Source of the DNA: Burkholderiales bacterium PBB2
GTDB lineage: Bacteria > Pseudomonadota > Gammaproteobacteria > Burkholderiales > Burkholderiaceae_C
DNA: 41,835 nt
Reading direction: 5' to 3'
NCBI GenBank assembly: GCA_002255955.1
Contig: NKIM01000040.1
Coordinates: 1-41,835, forward strand
Under the pieces are notes generated by a model. That model was not told the DNA's origin and searched no databases. It saw only the letters and a list, made by a program, of their open reading frames with translations. The first letter of the stretch is position 1. The number at the start of each line of letters is the position of its first letter. A program made the position numbers and the translations under genes. Positions 27,475 through 36,172 of the stretch are shown here, one piece after another.

Positions 27475-28896
27475 TCAGATCGGCATGCCGATCAGGTCAT
27501 GGCCCTCCACCGCGACGATGCGCGCGCGGGTGAACTCGCCGACCTTGAGCGTCTTGCTGGCCTTCTCTGGCGGCAACAGGCGCACGGTGCCGTCGATCTC
27601 GGGCGCATCGGCGTAGGTGCGGCCGACACCGCCCTTGCGGCCGAGAGCCGGCGCGGAATCGACCAACACCTGCATGGTGGCGCCGACACGGGCGCGCAGC
27701 TTGTCGATGGACACCGCTTCGGCAATCTGCATGAAACGCGCGCGGCGCTCTTCGCGCACCTCAACCGGCAGCGCACCGGGCAGCTCATTGGCGGTCGCGC
27801 CGGTCACCGGCGAATAGGCAAAGCAGCCGGCGCGGTCGATACGGGCTTCACTCATGAAATCCAGCAGGTACTGGAATTCTTCTTCGGTTTCACCAGGGAA
27901 GCCGGCGATGAAGGTCGAGCGGATGACGATGTCCGGGCAGGTTTCGCGCCAGCGCAGGATGCGCTCCATATTCTTTTCGCCGCTGGCCGGGCGCTTCATG
28001 CGCTTGAGCACATCGGGGTGGGCATGCTGCAGCGGCACATCAAGGTACGGGAGCACCAGGCCTTCGGCCATCAGCGGCAGCACCTCGTCCACATGCGGAT
28101 AGGGATAGACGTAGTGCAGGCGCACCCAGGCGCCGTGCTGCTTGGCCAACTCGCCCATCTGCGCGACCAGGTCCAGCATGCGGGTCTTGACCGGCTTGCC
28201 GTCCCAGAAGCCGGTGCGGTACTTGACGTCCACGCCGTAGGCGCTGGTGTCCTGGCTGACCACCAGCAACTCCTTGACGCCCGACTCGAACAGCGCCCGT
28301 GCCTCGTTCAGCACATCGCCGACCGGGCGCGAGACCAAATCGCCGCGCATGCTGGGGATGATGCAGAAGGTGCAGCGGTGGTTGCAGCCCTCGCTGATCT
28401 TCAAATAAGCGTAGTGCTTGGGCGTCAGCTTGATGCCGGCAATGCCGCGCGACTCGGGCACCAGATCGATGAAGGGGTCGTGCGGCTTGGGCACATGGGT
28501 GTGCACCGCATCCATCACCTCTTGCGTGGCATGCGGGCCAGTTACGGCCAGCACGCTGGGATGCATCTCGCGCACCAAGCTGCCGGCGTCGCTGCTGCTG
28601 GCGCCAGCCTTGGCGCCCAGGCAACCGGTGACGATGACCTTGCCGTTTTCGGCCAGGGCCTCGCCGATGGTGTCCAGGCTTTCCTTGACGGCATCGTCGA
28701 TGAAGCCGCAGGTGTTGACGATCACCAGGTCGGCGCCGGCAAAGGTCTTGGAGGTTTCATAGCCCTCGGCCCGCAGCTGGGTAAGGATCAATTCCGAATC
28801 GGTCAAGGCCTTGGGGCAGCCCAAGGACACAAAGCCGATCTTGGGGGCGGCGCCCGCGGCGGCTGCTGCGGGGCTGGGGGTGATGGTTTCGCTCAT
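27475..28896 (-). CDS. rimO: Ribosomal protein S12 methylthiotransferase
   Basis: This 473-residue radical SAM enzyme adds a methylthio group to an aspartate of ribosomal protein S12. The N-terminal UPF0004 domain has its three cluster cysteines Cys27, Cys63 and Cys92. The radical SAM motif is [18 protein letters not shown] (Cys171, Cys175, Cys178), and a C-terminal TRAM domain begins around residue 400. Relative to MiaB, the fused [16 protein letters not shown] segment and S12-type spacing favour RimO. An Ala-rich 17-residue N-terminus precedes the domain. A hairpin terminator follows. Confidence 0.93.
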   Translation of the reverse strand: MSETITPSPAAAAAGAAPKIGFVSLGCPKALTDSELILTQLRAEGYETSKTFAGADLVIVNTCGFIDDAVKESLDTIGEALAENGKVIVTGCLGAKAGASSSDAGSLVREMHPSVLAVTGPHATQEVMDAVHTHVPKPHDPFIDLVPESRGIAGIKLTPKHYAYLKISEGCNHRCTFCIIPSMRGDLVSRPVGDVLNEARALFESGVKELLVVSQDTSAYGVDVKYRTGFWDGKPVKTRMLDLVAQMGELAKQHGAWVRLHYVYPYPHVDEVLPLMAEGLVLPYLDVPLQHAHPDVLKRMKRPASGEKNMERILRWRETCPDIVIRSTFIAGFPGETEEEFQYLLDFMSEARIDRAGCFAYSPVTGATANELPGALPVEVREERRARFMQIAEAVSIDKLRARVGATMQVLVDSAPALGRKGGVGRTYADAPEIDGTVRLLPPEKASKTLKVGEFTRARIVAVEGHDLIGMPI

Positions 28897-28950
28897 CCCC
28901 GGATTTTGCCTGAGCCCGGCCCGGCAGGCCGCTCCGGGGCGCTGAGCGCC

Positions 28951-29565
28951 CTACTTCTTGCCGCCAAATCCCGGCATTCCGGGCATGCCTGGCATCACCG
29001 GGAACATGGCTCCGGCCTGCTTGATCTGCTCCTGCATCTGCTCGATCAGGTTCTTGCTCTGCTCGACATAGCCGCCCATCAGGTTCTGCATCACCGGCGC
29101 CTGGGCGCCTAGGAACTGGGCCCAGAGCTCGGGGCTGAAGGCCAGGCCCTGGCTTTGTTCGGTGAACTTGCTCTGCAAGGCCGTGAAGGTCTGGACGTTC
29201 CTTTCGAGATAGTCGCCCATCACGCCCTGCATGGCATGGCCGTAGAAGCGGATGATCTGCTCCAGCGCATTCGTGCTGAACATGGGCACGCCACCGGTTT
29301 CTTCTTCCAGAATGATCTGCAGCAGGATGCTGCGGGTCAGGTCTTCGCCCGTCTTGGCGTCGCGCACCTCGAAGGCCTGGCCGTCCAGCACCATCTTCTT
29401 CACATCGGCCAGCGTGATGTAGCTGCTGGTCTGGGTGTCGTAGAGACGGCGGTTGGGGTATTTCTTGAGCACGCGCAGGGCGGGCGCTTGCGCTTCGCGC
29501 TCGCCGCCGGCCTCGGGAGCCGAGCCGGCTGCTGCTGTCTTGCTGCCTCTGCGGGCCGTCACCAT
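28951..29565 (-). CDS. phaR: Polyhydroxyalkanoate synthesis repressor PhaR
   Basis: This 204-residue protein starts at the ATG at 29565, six bases after AAGGAG. The PHB/PHA accumulation regulator DNA-binding domain is evident in VLKKYPNRRLYDTQTSSYITLADVKKMV (about 33-60), followed by the PHA-binding domain (LTRSILLQIILEEETGGVPMFS and the FYGHAMQ helix). A Met/Pro/Gly-rich tail ends the protein. PhaR represses phasin and its own gene and is released when it binds PHB granules. With hbdH 5 kb away it suggests PHB storage. It stands alone between rimO and a cyclase gene. Confidence 0.92.
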   Translation of the reverse strand: MVTARRGSKTAAAGSAPEAGGEREAQAPALRVLKKYPNRRLYDTQTSSYITLADVKKMVLDGQAFEVRDAKTGEDLTRSILLQIILEEETGGVPMFSTNALEQIIRFYGHAMQGVMGDYLERNVQTFTALQSKFTEQSQGLAFSPELWAQFLGAQAPVMQNLMGGYVEQSKNLIEQMQEQIKQAGAMFPVMPGMPGMPGFGGKK

Positions 29566-29616
29566 GAATGCTCCTTGTCCGACCGGCACAGGGTGTTGTG
29601 CAGGTGCAGCAATATT

Positions 29617-30717
29617 CTAGGAGCCCCCGCGACGTGTTCCGGCGGGGATTTCCCCCGTAAGCGGCCCGGCCGCCGCGACGGCCGACAAATCCAGGCGCAT
29701 GCGACTCATGCTGACCAGGGTCTGGTCGGCATCCGCCGCATGGCAGGGCAGCGGCGCCAGCAGGCGCAGGCTCAAGGCGTTGGCCACATCGATGCGGCAG
29801 CCGACACGGACCGGCACATCGCGACCCTTGGGCGCCGGCTGGCCATCGACCAAGGTGGCACTGTCCGACAAGGCCCGCAAAACCATGCCCTGGGCGCCTC
29901 GGCGCAGCTCGAAATGCCAGCGGCTGATTTGCAGCGCCTGCATGGGATCGGCATGCGAGAGCACCACATCATTGGCCGGCACGCCCTCATGTTCGCGCAA
30001 GCGGCCGAAGCTGATGATGTCCAGCAAGGGCAAGGCTTGCGGTTCCTTGGCATCACCGATCAAGACATGGGTCGGGAACACGCTGCGATCGCGCCAGTCA
30101 AACGCCATCAGCTCAACGGCCGCCGCCACATCCTTGAGCAAAACCGGCGCCAGGGGCCGGCACTGCACGCGCCAGGCGGCCGGCAACTCTTGAAAAGCTT
30201 CGCGACTCAAACGCACCTCGCCCGGTTCGGCCGAGGCCACCACGCGAGCGCAAAAGTTGACGGCATCGCCCGAGACCGACTGCCCATCGCTGAGCACCCG
30301 CCCCCAATGCAGGCCCATGCGCAGCTGCAGCTGATGCGGTCGCGCGCGACCCAAGTTCTGCTCGCTGAGCTGCTCCTGCACTTGCTGGATGGCCCGCAAG
30401 GCCTGGCCACTGTCCTCGAACACCAGGAAGGCCCCATCGCCCGCGGTGTCCACGATGCGCCCGTCATGGGCCAGCACCGCCACCTCCAGCAAATCAAGAT
30501 GCAGCTGCTGCAACTGTCGCCCAGCGGCATCACCGAAACGCTGGAAGTAGGAGGTGGAGCCCACCATGTCTGAAAACAGCAGCACCAGGCTGCGCTCAAA
30601 GCGCCGTTTCAGCTCCTGCTCCAGCTGCGCCTGCAGGCGGATGATGTCCTTCAAGCTCAGCTGGTCGAGCTGGGCAAAGCAGGAGGGAGTGACAAAAGCA
30701 CTGTCAGAAGCACTCAT
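29617..30717 (-). CDS. Class III nucleotide cyclase fused to an FHA domain
   Basis: The 366-residue protein has a short N-terminal coiled helix (residues 14-43), a class III cyclase domain (about 44-200), and a C-terminal forkhead-associated domain (about 255-330; ISRWHFELR). Metal-binding Asp50 (LFSDMVGST) and Asp94 (DTAGDGAFLVF) are present, as are the transition-state residues Asn154 and Arg158 (VNFCARV). The position that selects adenine by lysine in mammalian cyclases is Asp90 here, as in many bacterial homologues. No transmembrane segment is visible, so it is cytosolic, possibly phosphopeptide-controlled through FHA. Cyclic AMP is the likelier product; activity is not certain. Confidence 0.85.
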   Translation of the reverse strand: MSASDSAFVTPSCFAQLDQLSLKDIIRLQAQLEQELKRRFERSLVLLFSDMVGSTSYFQRFGDAAGRQLQQLHLDLLEVAVLAHDGRIVDTAGDGAFLVFEDSGQALRAIQQVQEQLSEQNLGRARPHQLQLRMGLHWGRVLSDGQSVSGDAVNFCARVVASAEPGEVRLSREAFQELPAAWRVQCRPLAPVLLKDVAAAVELMAFDWRDRSVFPTHVLIGDAKEPQALPLLDIISFGRLREHEGVPANDVVLSHADPMQALQISRWHFELRRGAQGMVLRALSDSATLVDGQPAPKGRDVPVRVGCRIDVANALSLRLLAPLPCHAADADQTLVSMSRMRLDLSAVAAAGPLTGEIPAGTRRGGS

Positions 30718-30865
30718 CGGTCGGGCTCAGAAATACGGGGACATCCATGACGATGGCCGCATTGGAGCACAGGACCCGAACATGGCTGCGGCACTGCACG
30801 CTTCGTTACATACGCGCCGCCAGCACCGCCCTCCAAGCCGGGCAACACAAACCTGGCCCGAAAAG

Positions 30866-30900
30866 CAAAAAACCCGGGAGATCTGTGATCTACCGGGTTT
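30866..30900 (-). terminator. Terminator of the tRNA-Val transcript
   Basis: On the minus strand AAACCCGG and CCGGGTTT flank an inner AGATC/GATCT stem with an ACA loop, followed by TTTTTTG. It lies about 50 bases past the tRNA 3' end. Confidence 0.88.
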
Positions 30901-30948
30901 CTGCTTCAACGTTACTTGAGTAACGCCTACCGTCTTACTTACGTATTT

Positions 30949-31025
30949 TGGTAGGCGCGATTGGACTCGAACCAACGACCCCCACCATGTCAAGGTGGTG
31001 CTCTAACCAGCTGAGCTACGCGCCT
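30949..31025 (-). tRNA. tRNA-Val (anticodon GAC), CCA encoded
   Basis: The 77-base minus-strand sequence folds as a cloverleaf. The acceptor stem AGGCGCG pairs with CGCGCCT. The D arm (GCTC...GAGC), anticodon stem CCACC/GGTGG with loop TTGACAT, and the T loop TTCGAGT follow in order. The discriminator is A, followed by encoded CCA (30949-30951). Anticodon GAC reads valine codons GUC and GUU. Confidence 0.97.
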
Positions 31026-31088
31026 CAAGAGCTTCGCAGTATAGAACAGATTTTTAGGGTCTGTCTAGTCTTTGCGAATATTTCTTCA

Positions 31089-33371
31089 TTATTTTCTTCG
31101 CGCGCCCCTCACGCCGCTGACCTGGGCCACGCTGCGCAGCACCTGGGACAGACGGCCGGAGTCGGCCACTTCGACGGTGAAGTTCATCCAGGCCGTGTCG
31201 CTGCGCGCCGATTTGACCGACTGCGTGTTGACGGCGATGACGTTCATCTTCTCCTTGGCGAAGACTTCCAGCACATCGCGCAGCAAGCCCTGGCGGTCGT
31301 TGGACTCGACCACCACATCGACCGGGTACAGAGCCGGGCCCTTGGCGCCACTGCCGGCCGCAGCCGCCCCACCCCACTCGACCTCGATCACCCGCTCGCC
31401 GGCCTGCTGGGCCATCTGGCGGAAGTTGCTGCAGTCCAGGCGGTGGATGGCAACGCCTTTGCCGCGGGTGACATAGCCCCCGATGGCGTCCGGCGGAGCC
31501 GGCCGGCAGCAGCGCGCCAGATTGGTCAGCAAGGAATCAACGCCCACCACCAGCACGCCGCCGCGCGGACCACTGCGGGTGGGCTTGGTGCGGCGCTGAG
31601 CCAGCAGTTCGTCGTTGTCCGGCTCGGGCGCGGGCGGGCGCAGGAGCTGTTCGATATTGCGCAGCGAATACTCGTCCTTGCCCACCACCTCGAACAAGGC
31701 CTCGGCACTCTTGAAGCCCAAGCGCACGGCCAGGTCTTCGAGCTTGACCGCCGTCTTGCCCTCGCGCTGCAGCAGCTTTTCCACCGCCTCACGGCCGCGC
31801 GCCGCCGTCTGCGCCTGAGCCAGAACATTGAACCAGGCGCGCACCTTGGCGCGCGAACGCTGGCTTTGCAGATAGCCCAGTTCGGGGTTGAGCCAGTCCA
31901 GCGAGGGGCCGCCCTCCTTGGCCGCGGTGATCTCCACCGTCTGCCCGCTTTGCAGCGACGTGTTCAGCTGCACCATGGCACCGTCGACCTTGGCGCCACG
32001 GCAGCGGTGGCCCAGATCGGTGTGGACGGCGTAGGCGAAATCCACCGGCGTGGCGCCCGCACTCAGCTCGATGATGGTGGCCTGCGGCGTGAACACATAG
32101 ATGCGGTCGTCGAACAAGGCCTGTCCGCCGCCGGCCTCGGCCGGGGCGTCGTCCTTGTGGCCCTCGACGAAATCACGCTCCCAGGCCAGCAGCTGGCGCA
32201 GCACCGCCTTGCGGGCCTGCGCCACCTGGTCTTCAAACTCGCCTGCTGCGCTGACGCCGGCATAGCCGCGCGCGCCCGCCTCCTTGTAGGCCCAATGCGC
32301 CGCCACGCCATGCTCGGCATGCTCGTGCATGGCTTGCGTGCGAATCTGCACTTCCATGGCCCGACCATCGCTCCCCTGCACCACGGTGTGCAGGGACTGG
32401 TAGCCATTGGGCTTGGGCCGGGCAATGTAGTCGTCGAACTCACCCGCCACGGGTGTGAACTGCTCGTGAAGACGACTCAGCACGGCATAGCAATCGGCCA
32501 CGGTCGGCACCACCACCCGCAGGGCGCGCAGATCGAACACGCGCTCCAGCTGCAGGCTCTTGCCCTGCATCTTCTTGTAGATGCTGTAGAGGTGCTTGGG
32601 CCGCCCCTGCACCTGCGCCTGCAGGCCATGAGCATGCAGATCAGCCTGCAGGGCGGCACGGGTGGCCTCGATGCCTTGCTCGCGCAGCACCCGGGTTTCG
32701 TCCAGAGCCCGCGCAATCTCGCGGTAAGCCTCGGGCTGGGAGAATCGGAAAGACAAATCCTCCAACTCCCATTTGATCTGCCAGATGCCCAAGCGATTGG
32801 CCAGGGGCGCGAACACCTGCTGGGTCTCCTGCGCCAGGCTGGCCGGGCAGGGCCGCTTGGAGGCGGCAAAGTAGCGCAGGGTCTGCAGACGCGAGGCCAG
32901 ACGCAGCAGCACCACGCGCAGATCGCGCGAAAAGGCCAGCAGCATCTTGCGGACCCGCTCGGTCTGTTCGCCGCGGCGCTCATCCTCCACCCGCGCCTCA
33001 CGCGCCGCGCGCTGGATCTGCACCAGGCGCCGGGTGTGCAGCACCAGGCTGGCATAGGACTCGCCAAAAGCCTTGGCGACGATCTCCTCGGGCTTGTGCA
33101 GGTACTCACCGGCATAGACCAGGTAGGAGGCCGCCTGCATGGTCGGCGCCGCGCCGATGCCGGCCAGGATGGCGGCCACGCCATCGGCATGGGCCAGGGC
33201 ATCCTCACCGGTGTCCAGCGGCTGGCCGGCCAGCAAGGGCTCGGCAAAAGCGCGTGCGCGGGCAAAGGGCAAGGCCTCGGAGGGCAGGCCACCCTCGGGC
33301 GCGTCCAGCAAGGCCACGATGGGCGCCGCCTGAGCCAGGGCCGGCGCCTGGGTCGTCAAACCTGTCTTCAT
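31089..33371 (-). CDS. relA: (p)ppGpp synthetase RelA
   Basis: This 760-residue RSH-family protein has its synthetase domain at about 260-370 (RVFDLRALRVVV, ARPKPNGYQSLHT), the TGS domain near 430-490 (DRIYVFTPQATIIELSAGATPVDFAY), a conserved Cys-rich/helical segment, and an ACT/RRM domain at the C-terminus. The N-terminal hydrolase region lacks the HD motif: where bifunctional Rel/SpoT proteins have a HDT/ED core it reads LVYAGEYLHKPEEI. This marks a synthesis-only RelA. It makes (p)ppGpp at stalled ribosomes during amino acid starvation. Its ATG overlaps the stop of the hydrolase gene (ATGA), indicating coupled translation. Confidence 0.93.
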   Translation of the reverse strand: MKTGLTTQAPALAQAAPIVALLDAPEGGLPSEALPFARARAFAEPLLAGQPLDTGEDALAHADGVAAILAGIGAAPTMQAASYLVYAGEYLHKPEEIVAKAFGESYASLVLHTRRLVQIQRAAREARVEDERRGEQTERVRKMLLAFSRDLRVVLLRLASRLQTLRYFAASKRPCPASLAQETQQVFAPLANRLGIWQIKWELEDLSFRFSQPEAYREIARALDETRVLREQGIEATRAALQADLHAHGLQAQVQGRPKHLYSIYKKMQGKSLQLERVFDLRALRVVVPTVADCYAVLSRLHEQFTPVAGEFDDYIARPKPNGYQSLHTVVQGSDGRAMEVQIRTQAMHEHAEHGVAAHWAYKEAGARGYAGVSAAGEFEDQVAQARKAVLRQLLAWERDFVEGHKDDAPAEAGGGQALFDDRIYVFTPQATIIELSAGATPVDFAYAVHTDLGHRCRGAKVDGAMVQLNTSLQSGQTVEITAAKEGGPSLDWLNPELGYLQSQRSRAKVRAWFNVLAQAQTAARGREAVEKLLQREGKTAVKLEDLAVRLGFKSAEALFEVVGKDEYSLRNIEQLLRPPAPEPDNDELLAQRRTKPTRSGPRGGVLVVGVDSLLTNLARCCRPAPPDAIGGYVTRGKGVAIHRLDCSNFRQMAQQAGERVIEVEWGGAAAAGSGAKGPALYPVDVVVESNDRQGLLRDVLEVFAKEKMNVIAVNTQSVKSARSDTAWMNFTVEVADSGRLSQVLRSVAQVSGVRGARRK

Positions 33372-34252
33372 GCCGCCTCGAGAAAGTCCCGCACCCGCGA
33401 GATTTGATCGGGCTGCACCAGGGTCGGCGCATGGCCCACGCCGGCGAACTCATGCAGCTGAGCGCGCGGGCCGCGCTGGGTCATGGCCTGCGCCGTCTCG
33501 GCACTGAGCAAATCCGACGTCGCGCCGCGCAGCAGCAGCGTCGGGCAGCGCAGGGCGTCGTAGGCATACCAGAGCGCGGCCGAGCCCGCCTGGGCCAGCT
33601 CGGGCGTCACGGCATGGAAGGCCTGGGCGATCTGCGGGTCGTAGTGCAGCTTGAAGCCTTCGCCCTCGGGCTTGAACATGGGTGCGGACAAGCGCGCCCA
33701 TTGCTCGGGCGTGTGCGGACCAAAGCTCTCCGAAATGCTCCAGAGGTAGGCCGTGCCCTCTTCCACGCTGGCGAAATGCCGGGGCTGGCCGAGGTAGCTG
33801 CCAATGCGCTGCAAAGCATCAAATTGGATGCTCGGCCCCACATCGTTGAGCACCAGGCGGCGCACCGGGCTGCCGGGCAAGGCGGCCAGGCCCATGCCGA
33901 TCAGGCCGCCCATCGAGGTGCCCACCCAATCGACCTGCTCCACATCAAGCCGGGCCAGCAAGGTCACCATATCGGCCACATAGGCCGGCACCTGATAGCC
34001 GGCCGCCTGGGCCAGCCAGTCCGAGCGGCCACGGCCCACCACATCGGGGCAGATGACGCGGTAGCGCGTACTCAGAACCTCGGCCAAGGCATCGAAATCT
34101 CGCCCCTGGCGCGACAGGCCATGCGCACACACCAGCACCGGCGCCTTTTCGCCCGCCGGCAGGGCGGCACGGCAGGGCCATTCCCAATAGGCCATGCGGT
34201 GCAGGCCACCCTGCCCCAGGCATTTCACGAAATTCAGTTGTGGTTCGGCCAT
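33368..34252 (-). CDS. Alpha/beta hydrolase, esterase-type
   Basis: This 294-residue alpha/beta-hydrolase starts at the ATG at 34252, preceded by GGA at 8 bases; the longer frame reads into a palindromic repeat. The oxyanion region CAHGLSRQGRDF, nucleophile Ser113 in GTSMGG, Asp247 and His274 in GVGHAPTL make a complete triad. It is cytosolic, with no signal peptide. Its stop overlaps the relA start by the ATGA quadruplet, so both are on one transcript. Substrate unknown; the divergent hbdH suggests, but does not show, hydroxybutyrate esters. Confidence 0.82.
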   Translation of the reverse strand: MAEPQLNFVKCLGQGGLHRMAYWEWPCRAALPAGEKAPVLVCAHGLSRQGRDFDALAEVLSTRYRVICPDVVGRGRSDWLAQAAGYQVPAYVADMVTLLARLDVEQVDWVGTSMGGLIGMGLAALPGSPVRRLVLNDVGPSIQFDALQRIGSYLGQPRHFASVEEGTAYLWSISESFGPHTPEQWARLSAPMFKPEGEGFKLHYDPQIAQAFHAVTPELAQAGSAALWYAYDALRCPTLLLRGATSDLLSAETAQAMTQRGPRAQLHEFAGVGHAPTLVQPDQISRVRDFLEAA

Positions 34253-34271
34253 GATTGAGATCCAGAAAAGA

Positions 34272-34370
34272 GGACTTGTGAAAAGCCGTGCCAGCGAGGC
34301 ATGACGCCGCAGGCAGTACGTCGGTACGACAAGGCGTCGAAACGACGCTGGAACGGTTTTTCGCAAGTCC
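34272..34370. repeat. 99-bp imperfect palindrome (REP-like element)
   Basis: The arms begin GGACTTGTGAAAAGCCG and GGACTTGCGAAAAACCG (read inward from the ends, second on the other strand) and match imperfectly over about 37 bases each. The centre is CAGTACGTCGGTACG. It fills the divergent gap between the hydrolase and hbdH genes. A larger element of similar layout lies at 38266-38408. Confidence 0.65.
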
Positions 34371-34409
34371 CACTACAGTCCATCCTAGCAACCCTCGAAA
34401 GGATTCCCG

Positions 34410-35192
34410 ATGCTTCAAGGCAAATGCGCCGTGATTACTGGCTCCACCAGCGGTATTGGTTTGGGCATGGCGCTGGTTCTGGCGCGCCAGGGCGCGAACA
34501 TTGTGCTGAACGGATTTGGCGACCATGAAGGCCCGCGCGCCGAGGTGCTGGCCGCCGGCCAGGCCCACGGCATCCGCGTCGGCTACCACGGCGCCGACAT
34601 GAGCAAGCCGGCCGAGATCGACGCCATGATGGCCTATGCCGATCAAGAGTTCGGCGGCTGCGACATCCTGGTCAACAACGCCGGCATCCAGCATGTGGCG
34701 CCGGTCGAGAGCTTCCCGGTCGAGCGTTGGGACGCCATCATCGCCATCAACCTCAGCTCGGCCTTCCACACCACCCGCCTGGCATTGCCGGGCATGAAGC
34801 GCAAGGGCTGGGGCCGCATCATCAATGTGGCCTCGGTGCACGGCCTGGTGGCCTCGGCGCAGAAGTCGGCCTATGTGGCGGCCAAGCATGGCCTGGTGGG
34901 CTTCACGAAATCGGTGGCCCTGGAGATCGCCACCAGCGGCGTGACAGCCAATGCCATCTGCCCCGGCTGGGTGCTGACCCCGCTGGTGCAAAAGCAGGTG
35001 GACGCCCGTGCGCAGGCGGACGGCGTGGACGGCGAAGAAGCCAAGCGCCGCCTGCTGGCGGAAAAGCAGCCCTCGCTGCAGTTCACCACGCCCGAGCAGC
35101 TGGGCGAGCTGGCCGCGTTCTTGTGCTCGAACGCGGCCAGCAATGTGCAAGGCCAGGCCTGGAGCCTGGACGGTGGCTGGACGGCGCAGTAA
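34410..35192 (+). CDS. hbdH: 3-hydroxybutyrate dehydrogenase
   Basis: This 260-residue short-chain dehydrogenase has a TGSTSGIG (10-17) nucleotide motif, the NNAG strand and catalytic Ser142, Tyr155 and Lys159 (SAYVAAKHG). LTPLVQKQVDARA, EEAKRRLLAEKQPS and the end LDGGWTAQ are characteristic of D-3-hydroxybutyrate dehydrogenases of PHB-forming proteobacteria. It oxidises 3-hydroxybutyrate, released from PHB, to acetoacetate with NAD. The ATG at 34410 has AAGGA about 7 bases upstream. The gene has its own unit, convergent with a SIMPL-domain gene. Confidence 0.92.
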   Translation: MLQGKCAVITGSTSGIGLGMALVLARQGANIVLNGFGDHEGPRAEVLAAGQAHGIRVGYHGADMSKPAEIDAMMAYADQEFGGCDILVNNAGIQHVAPVESFPVERWDAIIAINLSSAFHTTRLALPGMKRKGWGRIINVASVHGLVASAQKSAYVAAKHGLVGFTKSVALEIATSGVTANAICPGWVLTPLVQKQVDARAQADGVDGEEAKRRLLAEKQPSLQFTTPEQLGELAAFLCSNAASNVQGQAWSLDGGWTAQ

Positions 35193-35232
35193 ACCTCAAG
35201 CCTCAGGCCCCGGCGCCCGCCCAGCCCGGCGC

Positions 35233-35970
35233 TCAGCGGTTCACCGCCTCGCGCACCAGCAGCACCGAGCCATTGACCGTGGCGCTGACCGAGGCTTTGC
35301 CCGCCTCGGTCGGCAAGGCCATCTCGGCCGGGGCGGCCATGGCCTTGAAGCGCACCTGTGGCGCGGCCATGGGCTGGGCACCGTTGTCATCGGTGTTGAC
35401 ATTGACCTCGCCGATCTGGAAGCCGGGGTAGCCGAACTGCTTGGCGTAATCGGCGGCGCGGGTCTTGTAGAGCGCAATGGCCTGGGCCACCACGTCCGAT
35501 TCGACCTTCTCGCGCTGGGCCTTGGACAGGCTGTAGCCCACCCGCGCAATGCTCATGCTGCTGATGCGACCGGTCAGCTGGGCAATGGCGGCGCTGTCGC
35601 GCCCCTCCACCACCAGCTCGGCGCTGCCCTGCCAGCCATTGATGCCGCCCTTGGGGGTGTAGCGCGGGTAGAGCGAGAAGTTGCCGGTCTGCACCTCGAC
35701 CTGACCCGGCTTGGCGATCTTGCGCGCCTCGGCCAGGGCACTGTCCAGGGCTTGCTTGAGCGCCTGCTGCACGGCGCCGGCATCACTGCCCTCCTTGCTC
35801 GTGCTGAAGACCACGCCCAGCACATCGCGCTGCACCTCGACGCTGGCCGTGGCCGAAAGGTTGAGGCGATCACGCGGCAGCTGGTCGCCCGGGGCGGCCT
35901 GGGCAGCGGCTTGCAGCAGCAAGCCGCCCAGAGCGGCGGCAACGATCTTGCGGGTCTTTGAGTTCTTCAT
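35233..35970 (-). CDS. SIMPL-domain (DUF541) periplasmic protein
   Basis: This 245-residue protein starts at the ATG at 35970 with AAGGAGA 10 bases before. A signal peptide (1-26, ending AQA) leads to the SIMPL/DUF541 repeat structure: LNLSATASVEVQRDVLGVVFS, QVEVQTGNFSLYPRY, and the AVNGSVLLVRE-like ending. Members are secreted or outer-membrane-linked; their role is not settled, with oxidative-stress protection reported for some. It is divergent from the two-component operon across a short inverted repeat, so it may be a target of that regulator. Confidence 0.8.
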   Translation of the reverse strand: MKNSKTRKIVAAALGGLLLQAAAQAAPGDQLPRDRLNLSATASVEVQRDVLGVVFSTSKEGSDAGAVQQALKQALDSALAEARKIAKPGQVEVQTGNFSLYPRYTPKGGINGWQGSAELVVEGRDSAAIAQLTGRISSMSIARVGYSLSKAQREKVESDVVAQAIALYKTRAADYAKQFGYPGFQIGEVNVNTDDNGAQPMAAPQVRFKAMAAPAEMALPTEAGKASVSATVNGSVLLVREAVNR

Positions 35971-36026
35971 GGGACGGGTTCTCCTTGGGAAAGGCTTGAA
36001 AAGCCGAAACAGCTTAGCGGCTGACC

Positions 36027-36089
36027 TACAGCTGGTCACAACGCAGGAGCTTGCAAGGTGGATGTCTTAAAAATTGTTAACCAGCTGTA
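36027..36089. promoter_or_regulatory. Inverted repeat between the SIMPL gene and ompR-type operon
   Basis: TACAGCTGGT (36027-36036) and its exact inverse ACCAGCTGTA (36080-36089) flank 43 bases that include an AT-rich stretch (36066-36080). The arms sit symmetrically in the divergent promoter region and could be an operator or a loop-forming site. Binding protein unknown. Confidence 0.4.
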
Positions 36090-36172
36090 ACGCTGGCCGC
36101 TGCCGGGCTGCAAGTGCAAAAAACCGGCTGACAATGCCTCTGTTACAAATTCAAAGCTCCCAGGACTTGGCC

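Noticed and set aside
31089-33371. Bifunctional SpoT/Rel
   Set aside because: The hydrolase HD motif is replaced by LVYAGEYLHKPEEI, so only the synthetase function is supported.
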